Source: Streptomyces sp. SCSIO 30461 (GTDB lineage Bacteria > Actinomycetota > Actinomycetes > Streptomycetales > Streptomycetaceae). Taken from it: 64,000 bases of DNA. Below, one piece after another: positions 1 through 9,453 of the stretch. Below the pieces are notes generated by a model. The model made no database searches and had not been told where the DNA came from. It saw nothing but the letters and a program-made list of their open reading frames with translations. Position 1 is the first letter of the stretch; every line of letters starts with the position of its first letter. The stretch covers positions 3,774,001-3,838,000 of the forward strand of contig NZ_CP146101.1 of assembly GCF_037023745.1 (NCBI RefSeq), given 5' to 3'. The translations under genes were made by a program, and so were the position numbers.

Positions 1-234
1 CGCGTACGCCACCGGCAGGGCGAGTACGAGGACCAGGATGGTCGAAGTCACTGCTGCGGTTATCGAGTTGATGAGCGGAGGCCAGGGGCCGGCGCCGCCG
101 CCGGTGCCGAAGAAGGTGTGGTAGCCGTCCAGGGTGAGTGGCGCGGTGAGCGACGGGGGATTGGTGGCGGCGTCCGGCTCGGAGTGCAGCGAGGCCAGCA
201 GCATCCACAGGGCGGGCAGGGCCCGCGGCGGTTC
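1..234 (-). pseudogene. Carbohydrate ABC transporter permease fragment (MalG-like), runs off the window
   Basis: Read leftward, the frame gives ALPALWMLLASLHSEPD, then LTLDGYHTFF and a hydrophobic segment INSITAAVTSTILVLVLALP. This is the layout of the N-terminal part of MalG-type sugar permeases: end of TM1, periplasmic loop, start of TM2. The gene continues beyond position 1. A possible ATG lies at 204, but a normal TM1 would need residues upstream of it that are not readable in the same frame, so the 5' end looks damaged. It lies just downstream of the tail of a sugar-binding protein in the same direction, as in a transport operon, but the expected MalF-type gene between them is absent. 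The family assignment is by recognition of the conserved pattern. Confidence 0.6.
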
Positions 235-280
235 CGTTGCGCGGGGGGTCGGGCGGGTGACCGGATGCCCAGGGACGGGT

Positions 281-415
281 TCAACGCTGCTCCTCGGCGA
301 CCTTCTCAGCCAGGCTCTGGGCCTTCTTCAGCGCGTCGGTGACGGACTGGCGGCCGGCGACGGCGGGGTTGATCTCGTCGGACACCTTGCCCGGCGGAGC
401 CCACCGCGCCGCCTG
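281..415 (-). pseudogene. C-terminal fragment of a sugar ABC transporter substrate-binding protein
   Basis: The last about 44 codons of a MalE-like extracellular binding protein are readable: RWAPPGKVSDEINPAV followed by SVTDALKKAQSLAEKVAEEQ and a TGA stop. The Asp-Glu-Ile-Asn-Pro motif and the amphipathic terminal helix are characteristic of this family. Upstream of about 415 the similarity stops and a DeoR regulator fragment begins on the opposite strand. The gene has therefore lost nearly all of its 5' part, apparently in a deletion that joined the two fragments. No function is expected. Confidence 0.6.
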
Positions 416-430
416 CGCCGCTGCAACCGG

Positions 431-631
431 CGAGTGCAGGTCTTCGCCCCGGGCGGCCGTGTCCGCAGTGGCACCGCCGCCACGGTGGACCACTGGGCGA
501 CTCGGATGCTTTCGGGCTTCGTCATCGACTTGGCCTACGTCGGGGCCAACGGCATCAGCCCCACCTACGGCCTCACGACGCCGGACCCCGCGGTGGCCGA
601 GGCCAAGGCTCGGGCGATCGAGCGCGCATCG
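431..631 (+). pseudogene. DeoR/GlpR-family regulator fragment (central sensor domain)
   Basis: The frame reads PGGRVRSGTAATVDHWATRM, then LAYVGANGIS and YGLTTPDPAVAEAKA. This is the conserved core of the DeoR C-terminal sugar-phosphate-binding domain (GANGI and GLTTPDP motifs). The N-terminal HTH and the last part of the sensor domain are missing. DeoR regulators are often next to sugar ABC transporters, so this and the two preceding fragments are probably relics of one sugar-uptake locus. Confidence 0.65.
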
Positions 632-922
632 TGGCCTCGGTTCCGGCCCGCCCCTGACGTACCGTCCGGAAGCGTGGTGTCGTGCCGTGCCGCGGACAGG
701 GGACGGACGGGCACGCAGCCGGTCGCGGAACGTCGGTCGAGCGTCCGGCCCGGGCGGTGGGCCGCGAGCGAGCGAGTCTCCCGCTCGGCCTGCTGCGGCA
801 TTTGCTGCCTGCGTCAGGCCCTGGCGACCGCGTTCACCGGTCGTCGGTGTCGCAATGCAACCTGGCCCGGGGAGGGCGAGCGTGCCGACGGTCAGGTCCT
901 GGAACCCTCCCGGCCACAGGTC

Positions 923-1874
923 CTACGCGTCGACACCGCCTCCCCCTTCGGCCGGGTCGAGGGAGTCGACGTCCTCCATGAAGCTCAGAATCCGGGCGTT
1001 GACGACGTCGGGGTGGTCGATCTGCGGGCCGTGGCCCGTCGCCGCGATGATCTCGGCGCGTGCTCCCGGGATCAGCCTCGGTGCTCGTTCCAGTTGCCGC
1101 TGCGGGTGCAGCAGCAGGCTGCGCTTGCCCATGATGAGGTAGAGCGGGGTCCGAATGGAGCGCAGTGCGTCCTCGCTCAGCGGCAGCGGCGCGGGGCGGC
1201 GAATCCGGAAGGCGCGCGCGCCCGCCTGGATCCACGTCCGCAACTCGGGGACTGCGATGACCGGTTGCTCCAGCCAGGAGGCGAGGCGCGGGCGCAGTGC
1301 CCTGGGGGCGAAGCTGGCGAAGAGGCTGACGAAGATCCATGTGAAGAAGCGCAGGCCGACCTTCTCCAGACCGCCGGGGTCGAGGGCGGTGACCGACGCG
1401 AGCCGCTCGGGCCGGCGGTGACTCATGTTGAGCACCAGCCAGCCGCCGTACGAGGAGCCGACCAGGTGGACCCGTTCGAGGCCCAGTGCGTCGAGTGCCT
1501 CGTCGAGCCACTGGGCGGCGCGCTCCGGCTGCCACATGGGCTCGCGGTGCACGCTGCGCCCGGCGTCGCCTGGGGTGTCGAGCGCGTAGACGGGGCGTTC
1601 GGCGCTGAGCGCGGGGGTGTTGGGGGTACCACATCGCCGAGCAGGAGCCCGCCCCGTGGATCAGGACCACCGGTGTCCGGGACTCGGCGGCCGGGTCGGC
1701 GGGGCCGTACCGGTACACGTGCGTGGTGCCGAAGCTGGTCTCGACGTCCCTCTCGGAGCGTGCGGGCGCGCCCATCGCGTAGACGGCGTCGCATGCGGCG
1801 AAGTAGCGGTCGCGCAGCCTGTCGCTCACATAACGGCCGACATCGCGGCGCACACGAGTGGTGTTCTCGGGCAC
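923..1874 (-). pseudogene. Alpha/beta hydrolase, frameshifted at a C homopolymer
   Basis: An alpha/beta-hydrolase of about 315 residues. The oxyanion-side motif VVLIHGAGSCSAMWY is near the N terminus, the nucleophile elbow is GSSYGGW, and a late ATGHGP gives the catalytic His. The GTG at 1874 is the best start: GGAGG lies six bases upstream. An upstream ATG at 1904 would put the operator inside the gene. The two halves are in different frames. The run of five C (coding strand) at about 1622-1626 has one base too many; four would restore Tyr-Pro-Asn-Thr-Pro. This is either a real inactivating slip or a sequencing error. It is divergent from the TetR gene and probably repressed by it. Confidence 0.75.
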
Positions 1875-1900
1875 GGGGCACCTCCAGAGGGATTCGTTCT

Positions 1901-1944
1901 TCATGATACGAATGTATCATGAAAATGATACGGCGGTACCATGA
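1901..1944. promoter_or_regulatory. Tandem TetR-type operators between hydrolase and TetR genes
   Basis: A perfect inverted repeat lies at 1901-1922: arms TCATGATAC and GTATCATGA with a GAAT spacer. A second, imperfect copy with the same 9-4-9 spacing follows at 1923-1944 (AATGATAC, GGCG, GTACCATGA). The pair sits between the divergent hydrolase and TetR starts. TetR proteins normally bind such dyads in divergent promoters, so autoregulation and control of the hydrolase are inferred. Confidence 0.7.
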
Positions 1945-2000
1945 AGGAGTCCGGGGCCAGCCGGACGCGACCCCAACACGACGGGCGGAGACACCGGCAC

Positions 2001-2624
2001 ATGCCAAAGCGCGTGAACCACGAGGAACGGCGTGCCCAGATCGCCGAGGCGCTCATCCGGGTCGCGGGGCGCCGAGGGCTGCACGCCGTCGGCATGCGCG
2101 ATGTCGCCGCAGAGGCCGGTGTGTCCCTGCGGCTTGTGCAGTACTACTTCGAGACCAAGGAAAAGCTGCTCTTCTACGGGCTCCAGCACCTGACCGAGCA
2201 CTTCACCGCGCGGGTGGGTGCTCGGCTGGGCGCGGCCGGTACCGACCCGGGCCCCCGCGCGGCCATCGAGGCGCTGCTGCTGGCCTCGCTCCCCACCGAT
2301 GAGGAGAGTCGCACCTTCCATCTCCTCTACAGCTCCTACTCGATCCTGTCCGTGACCGACGAGGCGCTTGCCGCCCAGCCCTTCATCGACAACCCCGACG
2401 CTGCCGAGAACGCCCTGACCGGCCTGCTCCGACAGGCCCAGGCGGCGGGCCTCGCCGATCCCGGTGTCGACGTGCGCACGGAGGCGATCAGCCTGCTTGC
2501 GATGGCGGCGACCATGGGCACCAGCATCCTTGTGGGCCAGCGCGGCCCGGAGTCCGCCATCGCGGTGCTCCGGTACCACCTCGACCGGATTCTGGAGCCG
2601 GTCGAGCCGCCGACGCTGGGGTAA
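2001..2624 (+). CDS. TetR-family transcriptional regulator
   Basis: A 207-residue one-component repressor. Residues 5-60 form the TetR HTH: NHEERRAQIAEALI, RDVAAEAGVSLRLVQYYF, ETKEKLL. The rest is a helical ligand-binding domain. The ATG at 2001 is preferred because it starts just ahead of the HTH; the open frame extends upstream to 1941, but those codons have no family similarity and overlap the second operator. The gene is divergent from the alpha/beta hydrolase, a frequent arrangement in which the repressor controls an enzyme that acts on its inducer. The inducer is unknown. Confidence 0.9.
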   Translation: MPKRVNHEERRAQIAEALIRVAGRRGLHAVGMRDVAAEAGVSLRLVQYYFETKEKLLFYGLQHLTEHFTARVGARLGAAGTDPGPRAAIEALLLASLPTDEESRTFHLLYSSYSILSVTDEALAAQPFIDNPDAAENALTGLLRQAQAAGLADPGVDVRTEAISLLAMAATMGTSILVGQRGPESAIAVLRYHLDRILEPVEPPTLG

Positions 2625-2805
2625 GGCACGAATTTTGCTCGCAGCTGCGGGGCTTGTGGCAGATGCACGGCATTCGCACTGCAGGAACCGCGGGTCGACG
2701 ACTGCCCCGAAGCGTCCATGGGGGAGCGGCCGACCGCCCGGTGCCGGTGTACCCACGCCCTGAAACGCCCTCGGCTGGGGTACCACCTCATCCGGCGCCC
2801 TGGAC

Positions 2806-3090
2806 GGTGGGGCGCTGCGCACCGCGACCGTTCCCGTGGCGGCTGACTCCTCCTGCGCCACAGCCGACTCGTACGGTGATGCGTACGATCCCCAGCAGTA
2901 CGCGTGCGCGGGCGATCTCACCCGCGGAGGCGTCGGCACCTGCGAATTCGACAGCGGCACACCGCTGGTTGTCGACGGAGTCCTCGCAGGCGTCACTTTC
3001 TGGGGCATCGGCTGTGGCAAGCCGGGCCTCCCCGGTCTCTACACCCGCGTCAGCACCTTCGCCGCGGAGCAACGCCCAGCTCGCCGGCTA
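2806..3090 (+). pseudogene. Trypsin-like (S1) secreted protease, C-terminal remnant
   Basis: The readable frame gives GALRTATVPVAADSSC, later DSGTPLVVDGVLAGVTFWG and GCGKPGLPGLYTRVSTFAAE. This is the last third of a streptogrisin/trypsin-type S1 peptidase. The Ser-centred GDSGGPL motif has decayed to FDSGTPL, and a frameshift near 3073 separates the final NAQLAG from the rest. The His and Asp parts of the triad are absent. It lies directly after the TetR gene without an identifiable start. Confidence 0.65.
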
Positions 3091-3227
3091 GTACGACGCA
3101 CCCGGCCGCGGAAGTCGATGGATGACCGCAGGCGAACGAGCCCCGCGGCCGCATGCCCCCGCATCTGCCCGCGGCCCGTGAACAACAGCCGTGTTCGCGG
3201 GCCGTGAGCGCAACCGCTCGGGCCGGA

Positions 3228-3428
3228 TCACCAGGTGGTCGATGCGCTCTTGTCTGTCGGCAGCAGCAGCCACAGAGCCAGGTACAGCAGGACCTGTGGG
3301 CCCGGCAGCAGGCACGACACCAGGAAGATCACCCGCATGGTGGTCGCGGAGGTGCCGAAGCGCCGCGCGAGTGCCGCGCACACTCCGCCGATCATCTTTC
3401 CGTCACGGGGGCGGGCAAGTGCGGCCAT
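3228..3428 (-). CDS. PspC-domain small membrane protein
   Basis: A 66-residue protein. The N-terminal PspC signature is LARPRDGKMIGGVCAALARRF, followed by a transmembrane segment around residues 30-58 (MRVIFLVSCLLPGPQVLLYL). AAGGAG lies just upstream of the ATG at 3428. Single PspC-domain proteins of this size are common in actinomycetes and are thought to act in envelope-stress responses. There is no operon partner. Confidence 0.85.
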   Translation of the reverse strand: MAALARPRDGKMIGGVCAALARRFGTSATTMRVIFLVSCLLPGPQVLLYLALWLLLPTDKSASTTW

Positions 3429-4404
3429 GGTGGGCTCCTTCGCGAGTCCTTCGTGGGAGTCACTCCTCTGTGCTCCCGATGTCTCGATACTCGCCCGAAG
3501 CGATGGGATGAAGCATCGCTCTGCAGTGCGATCCGAACCCTGGGAATCGTCGGGGTCAGTCCCTGAGTTCCTCCTGGCGGAGCAGGGGCCGCGCTCATCC
3601 CCGGTCCGTCCGCGACCCCCGGCAGGCGCGCGCTCTCGGGCAGCCCGACTCACACCACAGCGGCTTTCGATGCTCAGTCCTACAGTTCCCGCAGCGGCCG
3701 GTGCCGAGGTCGACATGCCCGGTCCACGTGCTGCCGTCCCCGATCAGGGTGCTGGGAGCGCAGGCGTCGCCAATGGCAGACCGCGAGCCAGTCGACGGGC
3801 GGGGTGTCGGTGGGTGCTCGTCGAGCGTGGCGCTCGACGAGCACCCACCATCGGAGACCCGCCGATGCACAAAGTCGATGATGCGTCGTCCGGCGTCCAT
3901 GCGGCCTGGACGCCGCCGTTGCGAAGCCGCATGATGCGGTGTCGGGCGTCTTGCGATGACCTGTTCGCACTCGGCGAGTCGGCGAGGCACGTGCCGGGAG
4001 GCGTGTAGCCATGAGTGGTGAACCGTGCTTCGGTCAGGAGACCGGAGGCGAGTGGTGCGAGGTCAGTCGACGGAACGCGCGGTCCGTGCAGACCGCGGTG
4101 GGTTGGATCTTCTGGGATCCCGTCGTGGTGACGCGCTATGGGCAGCTGGGCCTGGAAGGCGCCCAGCCGGCATCGCGCGTGCGTGCACGGTACGAGGACG
4201 GCCAAGGACCGTAGGGCCACGCAATCCGCTGGTGAGCCCGGGCGACGGCCGACGGGCACACACCGGGGAGGCGCACATCGCGTGGCTGCGTCGACTGCAG
4301 CGCCGGTTCCAGCACTCTTGGCGTGCTGTGCGCGCCAACGGCGTCTGTCGATGGCGAAATCGGGCCTCCGCCGATGCCGACCGGGCCGGTCTACCGTTGC
4401 GCAC
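3429..4404. other. Gene-poor interval
   Basis: No gene could be supported here. Short open frames exist on both strands, but none has a ribosome-binding site or family pattern. One weak candidate starts at the ATG at 4011 and runs 67 codons. The only striking structure is the perfect hairpin at 3809-3849, listed separately. Confidence 0.5.
3809..3849. repeat. Perfect 19-bp inverted repeat with 3-base loop
   Basis: The arms at 3809-3827 and 3831-3849 are exact reverse complements (left arm begins GGTGGGTGCTCGTCGAGCG), separated only by TGG. There is no T-run. It lies in the middle of a gene-free interval, about 380 bp upstream of the PspC gene start, so it is not an obvious terminator for either neighbour. 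Confidence 0.85.
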
Positions 4405-5232
4405 ATGACTGCTTTGATTGTCGGCGGCAGCGGCTTCCTGGGAGCCGAGCTGGTCCGACAGGCGCGAGTCGCGGGGCACACCACGGCTGCGACGTACGCG
4501 ACCAGGCGCGGCGATGCCGCGCAGGCCACGTGGTACCCCCTCGATCTGCGGGACGTTGGACGCCTGGACGCTCTCATGGCCGACGTACGCCCGCGCTTCG
4601 TCGTCAACGCGTCGAGTGGCAGGACCGACTGGGGGGTGACGGCGGAGGGACCCGTCCGGCTGGCGATGGCTGCCGCGAAGTACGGAAGCCGCCTGCTCCA
4701 TGTGTCCAGCGATGCGGTCTTCTCCGGTGCCCGAGTCCACTACGACGAGGCCTGCCTGCCTGACCCGACCACCCCGTACGGGGCAGCGAAGGCGGCTGCG
4801 GAGACCGGAGTCCTGGCCGTGTACCCGGAGGCCGTGGTCGCCCGCACCTCGCTGATCATCGGCGATGGCGGTTCCGTACACGAGCGCCTCGTGCACGAAC
4901 TCGTCGCCGGCACCCGCGACGGAGCCCTCTTCACCGACGACATCCGCTGCCCGGTGCATGTCGCCGACCTGGCCGCCGCCCTTCTGGAGCTGGCGAAGTG
5001 CGACGCATCAGGTATGCACCATCTCGCAGGGACCGACGCCCTGAGCCGTCATGAGCTCGGCGTCCTCATCGCCAGGCGGGACGGCCTGGACACCTCTCGG
5101 CTGCCCGGAGGCCTGCGCGCCCACAGCACGCTGCCAGGCGCCATCGACGTGCGCCTCGACAGCCGGGCAACCCAACGGAAGCTGAACACCACGCTCCGCG
5201 GGGCCATACAGTTCCTGTGCCTGCCCGCGTGA
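4405..5232 (+). CDS. NAD(P)-dependent sugar reductase/epimerase (RmlD-like)
   Basis: A 275-residue extended SDR-type protein. It starts with the dinucleotide-binding loop VGGSGFLGAELV. The conserved Ser is in HVSSDAVFSG, and the YxxxK dyad is in PYGAAKAAAE. It is closest in pattern to RmlD-type dTDP-4-dehydrorhamnose reductases, including the substrate-domain stretch DIRCPVHVADLA. The ATG at 4405 leads directly into the Rossmann strand, so it is the natural start. No rhamnose-pathway genes are adjacent, so the substrate is unknown. It seems to be a stand-alone gene. Confidence 0.8.
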   Translation: MTALIVGGSGFLGAELVRQARVAGHTTAATYATRRGDAAQATWYPLDLRDVGRLDALMADVRPRFVVNASSGRTDWGVTAEGPVRLAMAAAKYGSRLLHVSSDAVFSGARVHYDEACLPDPTTPYGAAKAAAETGVLAVYPEAVVARTSLIIGDGGSVHERLVHELVAGTRDGALFTDDIRCPVHVADLAAALLELAKCDASGMHHLAGTDALSRHELGVLIARRDGLDTSRLPGGLRAHSTLPGAIDVRLDSRATQRKLNTTLRGAIQFLCLPA

Positions 5233-5434
5233 GCGTGACCTGCGGCATGAGCAAGTCAGGCGGGTCTTCCCGACACGTCGACTCTCACAGCCCGCACATC
5301 CCGATCTGACGGAGACGAGTCACCACATCGCGTCACTCCGTGCACCGATGTGACCGATTGCGTCGACGCGCTGAGAAGGAGTTGGCAGCACTCGGGAGTA
5401 TCGCCCGGACCGGGGGCTCGACGACGGCAGTGAT

Positions 5435-5856
5435 GTGGTCGCCATGCTCGACGCACTGTCCGCGACCCTCACACCGATGCTCGTCGTCGCCGCGCTCGGC
5501 GTACTCAACGGCGTGCTGCTCGACACCCGCGAGCGCACCCGGGAGATCGGCGTGCACGAGGCGCTCGGAGTGACACCCCGTCAGACCGTCTCCATGGTCC
5601 TCACCTCGGTCGTGCTCACCGGACTCGCAGCCGGTTCGCTGGGGGTGCCGCTCGGCATGGCCCACCCTGTACGGCTGGGGTCATCCCCGCGATGGGCGAC
5701 AGCGCGGGGCTCAGCCTTCCCGACTCCGTCATTGCCGTCTACCACGGAGCCGAACTGCTCTTCCTCGTACTCGGCGGCCTGCCCACAGCCGCCCTGCTGC
5801 CCGCGGGGTGGGCCGCCAGGACCCGGACCGCCGCCACAGCCCTGCGTACCGAATAG
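5435..5856 (+). pseudogene. FtsX-like ABC transporter permease, C-terminal remnant
   Basis: The frame from 5435 reads TPMLVVAALGVLNGVLLDTR, then REIGVHEALGVTPRQTVSMV and a further hydrophobic segment. This is the last FtsX domain of a MacB-type permease. After PLGMA (about 5665) the similarity continues in another frame (VYHGAELLFLVLGGLPTAALLPAGWAAR in pieces) to a TAG at 5854-5856. The gene lacks its first two thirds and carries at least one frameshift. Confidence 0.65.
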
Positions 5857-6218
5857 GCCTTCAGGTCCAGAGCCGGGGGAATCCCCATCTGTCAAGCCAC
5901 CTGCGTGATCAGCGGGATCGAAGTGAACAGCCTCCTATCACGCAGCACCGGCCACAGGACTTCCACCCTGCTGTCGGCGTGGGACGGTGGGACGGCATCG
6001 GGGCGTTGGTCGCCGAGGTCCTCGTGGCCTGCGGCCCGCCCACTACGCGACCTGGGCTGGGGGCGACCGACGTCGCTCCATGCCGTGGAATCTGCCGTGT
6101 CGTGTGGCATTCTCGGGAGATCGCCCGGTGCCCCCGCCGCGGGCACCGACGAACTCGGGCGAGACGAGGTTGCTGTTCGTGCACGCACATTCGACGAAGG
6201 CGGCAGAAGGCGGTGCCT

Positions 6219-6866
6219 GTGGCGATCGGTGAGGTTGTGGTCTTCGCGATGGTGATCGCCCTGTCGCCGTTCACTCTCATCCCCGCCCTCTTCATGCAGT
6301 TCACCCCCCGCCCCCGTGCCACCGGCGGTGCGTTCCTGGCCGGATGGGTCATCGGGATCGTCGTGCCGGCGGTTTCCTGCGCCGCGCTGGCTTCCGTCGT
6401 CCAGCGTCCGGCGGAGGGACCCGCCTGGGTCGCCTGGGCCAGGGTGGTGCTGGGGGCTCTCCTGATCCTCTTCGGGATCAGACAATGGCTGACCAGACAC
6501 GGCAGGGCGGCACCGGGATGGATGCGGCTGCTCGCCGATGCGAGCCCGTCGAAGGCGTTCAGGCTCGGACTACTGCTGTCGTTGGCCAATCCGAAGATCC
6601 TGATTTTGTCCGCCGCCACCGGCCTCGCCGTCGGATCGACGGAGCCTTCGACCGCGAAGGCCGTGCTGGCCTTCGCGGTGTTCACCGTTTGCGCCGCCGG
6701 TACTGTTGCCCTGCCCGTGGTGCTCCACATGCTATTGGGCGACCGGACCCTCGCCCCCCTGAGCAGGCTCAGACAGTGGTTGGAGCAGCATGCCGCCGGG
6801 GTCATGGCTGGGGTGATCGCCGCCATCGGCGTCCTCGTGCTTTTCGAAGGGGTGGCCAAACTCTGA
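6219..6866 (+). CDS. GAP/LysE-superfamily integral membrane protein
   Basis: About 215 residues with six predicted membrane segments. The family signature ALSPFTLIPALFMQFTPRPR follows the first helix, and SLANPKILILSAATGL is in the fourth. This is the GAP (Sap/LysE-related) family of small-molecule or lipid-export proteins. The GTG at 6219 is chosen because GAAGG lies eight bases upstream; the in-frame GTG at 6213 is too close to it. A second, distant member is encoded at 44058-44690. The substrate is unknown. Confidence 0.8.
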   Translation: MAIGEVVVFAMVIALSPFTLIPALFMQFTPRPRATGGAFLAGWVIGIVVPAVSCAALASVVQRPAEGPAWVAWARVVLGALLILFGIRQWLTRHGRAAPGWMRLLADASPSKAFRLGLLLSLANPKILILSAATGLAVGSTEPSTAKAVLAFAVFTVCAAGTVALPVVLHMLLGDRTLAPLSRLRQWLEQHAAGVMAGVIAAIGVLVLFEGVAKL

Positions 6867-7469
6867 GGGTGCCGCCTCCGGATCAGGCGCGGCGGCTGCG
6901 TGTGAGTCGGAAACCGGCTCATCGGTGGCACCGGCTGTGGCGGCACGGCGGAGTGCAGGCTCCGGTCTCTCGTGGCCCGAGTGGATCTCGGTGTCGTCCG
7001 CCTCCGTGCTGTCCGGAGAAGTGGCCGTCGGCTGGTCTGCCTCGGACAGGCGGTTTCAGGCCCTTGGCAGCGCTGCGCGACGGGTGGAGTGTGTGGGCGG
7101 CTTCAGTGGGGCTTCCGATGCTGGTCCCGCACTCGAAGGCGGCTGTGTCCGCCCGGTGGGAGGGCCTTCGAGGGGTGCGGTGGTGCTGTCGTCCGTCCGC
7201 TATCGCCCAGGGCGCGACCAGATCCGGAACGCGTGCGCCGCGACTGTTCCCGCGACTCATCCCTACGGCCTTCGTACGAGTGCGGTTGCGTGATGGAACG
7301 CATGCTCATGCGAAGGCCGTCCGCCTGTCCCACGAATGCCCAGGTGAGTGACCCTGCACGATGCCCTACTCGAGGCCAGAGGTTCACTAACTGGCTGAGA
7401 GGCTGTTCCTGAGTCCTGCATGAGGAAAGCTCTGTGGATCGGTGCGTGGCTCTGGTCGCCTTGGTCGCT
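6867..7469. other. Interval without recognisable gene
   Basis: About 600 bp after the GAP-family gene. Open frames on both strands lack start signals and family similarity. Nothing could be supported. Confidence 0.4.
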
Positions 7470-7855
7470 GGCGCACCTACGCCTACGTCGCCAACACCGG
7501 CGACGGGCCGACCGGCGGTTCCACGGCCACCCTGACCGACACCCTCCCGGCCGGACTGCCCCCGATCAGCCTCTCCGGCACCGGCTGGACCTGCAGGCTG
7601 ACCCCGCTGTCCTGCACCCGCAGCGACGTCCTCGCCCCCGGCGCGAGCTATCCGCCGCTCACCCTCACCGTCCAGATCGCCAACAGCGTGCCGAAGCAGG
7701 TCACCAACACTGCCACCATCGCCGGTGGCGGTACCACCGCCACCAGCACCACCACCAACGACAAACCCAAACCGCAGCCCAAGCCTCCGCACAACGGCAA
7801 ACCCGGGCACGACCGGCCGGGGCACGGCAACCGGCCCGGTCCCCGCCAGACGTAA
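7470..7855 (+). pseudogene. DUF11-type repeat protein, C-terminal fragment
   Basis: The frame reads TYAYVANTGDGPTGGSTATL, TDTLPAGL, then LSGTGWTCRLTPLSCTRSD and NTATIAGGG. This is one DUF11 (conserved repeat, cell-surface) domain, ending in a charged low-complexity tail rich in Lys-Pro, His and Gly. The preceding residues and signal peptide are missing, and no ribosome-binding site precedes the domain. It is probably the 3' end of a longer secreted protein gene. Confidence 0.6.
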
Positions 7856-8100
7856 CCCGTAGTCCCTCCCCTGCGGCCCCGGCACCCACCGCCCCCTCTC
7901 GGGGCCAGGGGCACCGGGGCCACCACCCCTCAGCGCACACTCCAGCATCCGCCCTCCGCCCGGACCGCGCCCGGCCCACCGGCAGACAGCCCCCTGGTCG
8001 CGAACGGGGCGCCGGTCAACCGCGAGCACTGCGCCAGTGCCCGTCCCTGCGGGGTTCGCCGTGCACGGCCCGTCGGCGAGGCCGTGCACGAGGCGGACCG

Positions 8101-8769
8101 TCAGGCGATGAAGTCCCGGACCTTGGCGTAGTTGTCGGAGTTCTCGTTCATCGCGTTGTGCGTCTTGCAGCCCACGGACGTGTTGGTCGCACCGTCCAGT
8201 TTCGCCGACTCATCCGGATTGATCATGGCGTCGCAGGTCGACCAGAGGGTGGCGTAGTTGACGCTGCCGGGTGTTTCGTCGCCGGAGTTGAGGGTCTTGA
8301 GGAAGGTGCTGCCGGCGACCATCTCCCGACAGGAGGTGTAGAAGGAGCAGAACAGCGACATGTCGGTGCCGTGGTTCACACCGGCCACAGACACGAAGTC
8401 GTCCACGTTGGAGGTGCCGCCGCCGTACTTCACGTACCAGCGGGAGTTGAGGGCGCCCATGGAGTGGGCAACGATGTCGATCTTCGTGGCGCCGGTCGTG
8501 GCGCGTATCTCGTCCACCTTCCTACTGAGCTGCGAGGCGGTCGTCAGATTGGACTGCTTCCAGTCGTAGGACCACGTGAACAGCTCGGAGTCCGTGTAGC
8601 CGTCGGCCTTGAACTTGCCGACCCAGGTCTTCCAGGTGCTGGCCGAACTACTCAGGCCGTGGACGAAGAGGACGGGGTTGCGGGTTGCGGCGTGCGCCTG
8701 CGGTGTGGTGACCAGCGGTGCCACCACCAGGGCGGCGACGAGGGTGGCGGTGCGGGCGGAGCGTCTCAT
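8101..8769 (-). CDS. Secreted lipase (Lipase_2 / LipA type)
   Basis: A 222-residue exported alpha/beta-hydrolase. A signal peptide ends at about residue 27 ([11 protein letters not shown]). The mature part begins with [16 protein letters not shown], and the nucleophile is Ser103 in [19 protein letters not shown]. The last part has GVNHGTDMS and paired Cys residues. This is the pattern of small Bacillus LipA-like lipases. The ATG at 8769 has GGAGA upstream and begins the signal peptide directly; the frame extends upstream without signals. It stands alone and should act extracellularly on lipid esters. Confidence 0.88.
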   Translation of the reverse strand: MRRSARTATLVAALVVAPLVTTPQAHAATRNPVLFVHGLSSSASTWKTWVGKFKADGYTDSELFTWSYDWKQSNLTTASQLSRKVDEIRATTGATKIDIVAHSMGALNSRWYVKYGGGTSNVDDFVSVAGVNHGTDMSLFCSFYTSCREMVAGSTFLKTLNSGDETPGSVNYATLWSTCDAMINPDESAKLDGATNTSVGCKTHNAMNENSDNYAKVRDFIA

Positions 8770-9453
8770 AGGGGATCTCTCCGGGGACTGGGCCAGGCGG
8801 GAGCGTGGGAGCTCCTGCTTTGGCGGGGAAGAAGGGGGGGTGCACCGGCCGGTGATGGGCGTGAATGTGGCACGAACTGTTTTGTTACCGCTAGGTAGCA
8901 AGAGGTTTCAATCAGGTAACGTGCGACCGCAAGTGATGTTGCATCAAGGGCGGACGCCCCCGCTGGAGGATGAATTGTCGGTATATGTCACTGTTTATGG
9001 GACGGCTGTGAAGTGCCAGCATCTCCACCGGTCGTGTGTTGAACCGGATTTCGCAGCAGCCCTGCAGCCGGGCAAGGCAGACTCGACGCATGGGAGAGCA
9101 CGGCCGAAAAGGGGTGTTCGGCGCACTGTGTTGTCCGTGCGGCCGCGAGCCTGTCCGACACCGAGCAGGGCGCGGCCTTCGGTGGCGGCGAACTCGGTGG
9201 ACCACCGCCAGGCGCATCCGGTGATCAGTGCCGTAGCGGCCGCTTGGAGAGGCGGACGTGGGGTAGATCGAGCAGGGGCTGGAGCGCGCGTTGCGCACCC
9301 GGCCCGTTCCCTCAAGAACTGAGGCCCGCCTGCGATTTCCGCTGGTGACGCACCGGGTTCCACTCGGAAGGTGGCCACGGTGCTCGGGGTTTCGCAGTGC
9401 ACTGTGCAGCGTGGGTGACAAAGAGATCCGAGGTACGTCGTCCGCCGGGTCCG
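8770..9453. other. Interval without recognisable gene
   Basis: The promoter region of the lipase, followed by about 500 bp in which no frame shows a convincing family pattern or start signal. AT-richer sequence at about 8875-9000 may hold the lipase promoter. Confidence 0.4.

Noticed and set aside
134..1906. 590-codon open frame on the plus strand
   Set aside because: It runs antisense through the hydrolase and has no family pattern except the short DeoR segment; a by-product of high GC.
4011..4214. 67-codon frame with IFWDPVVVTRYGQLGL segment
   Set aside because: It looked faintly like an enzyme fragment, but there is no ribosome-binding site and no sure family, so it is not listed as a gene.
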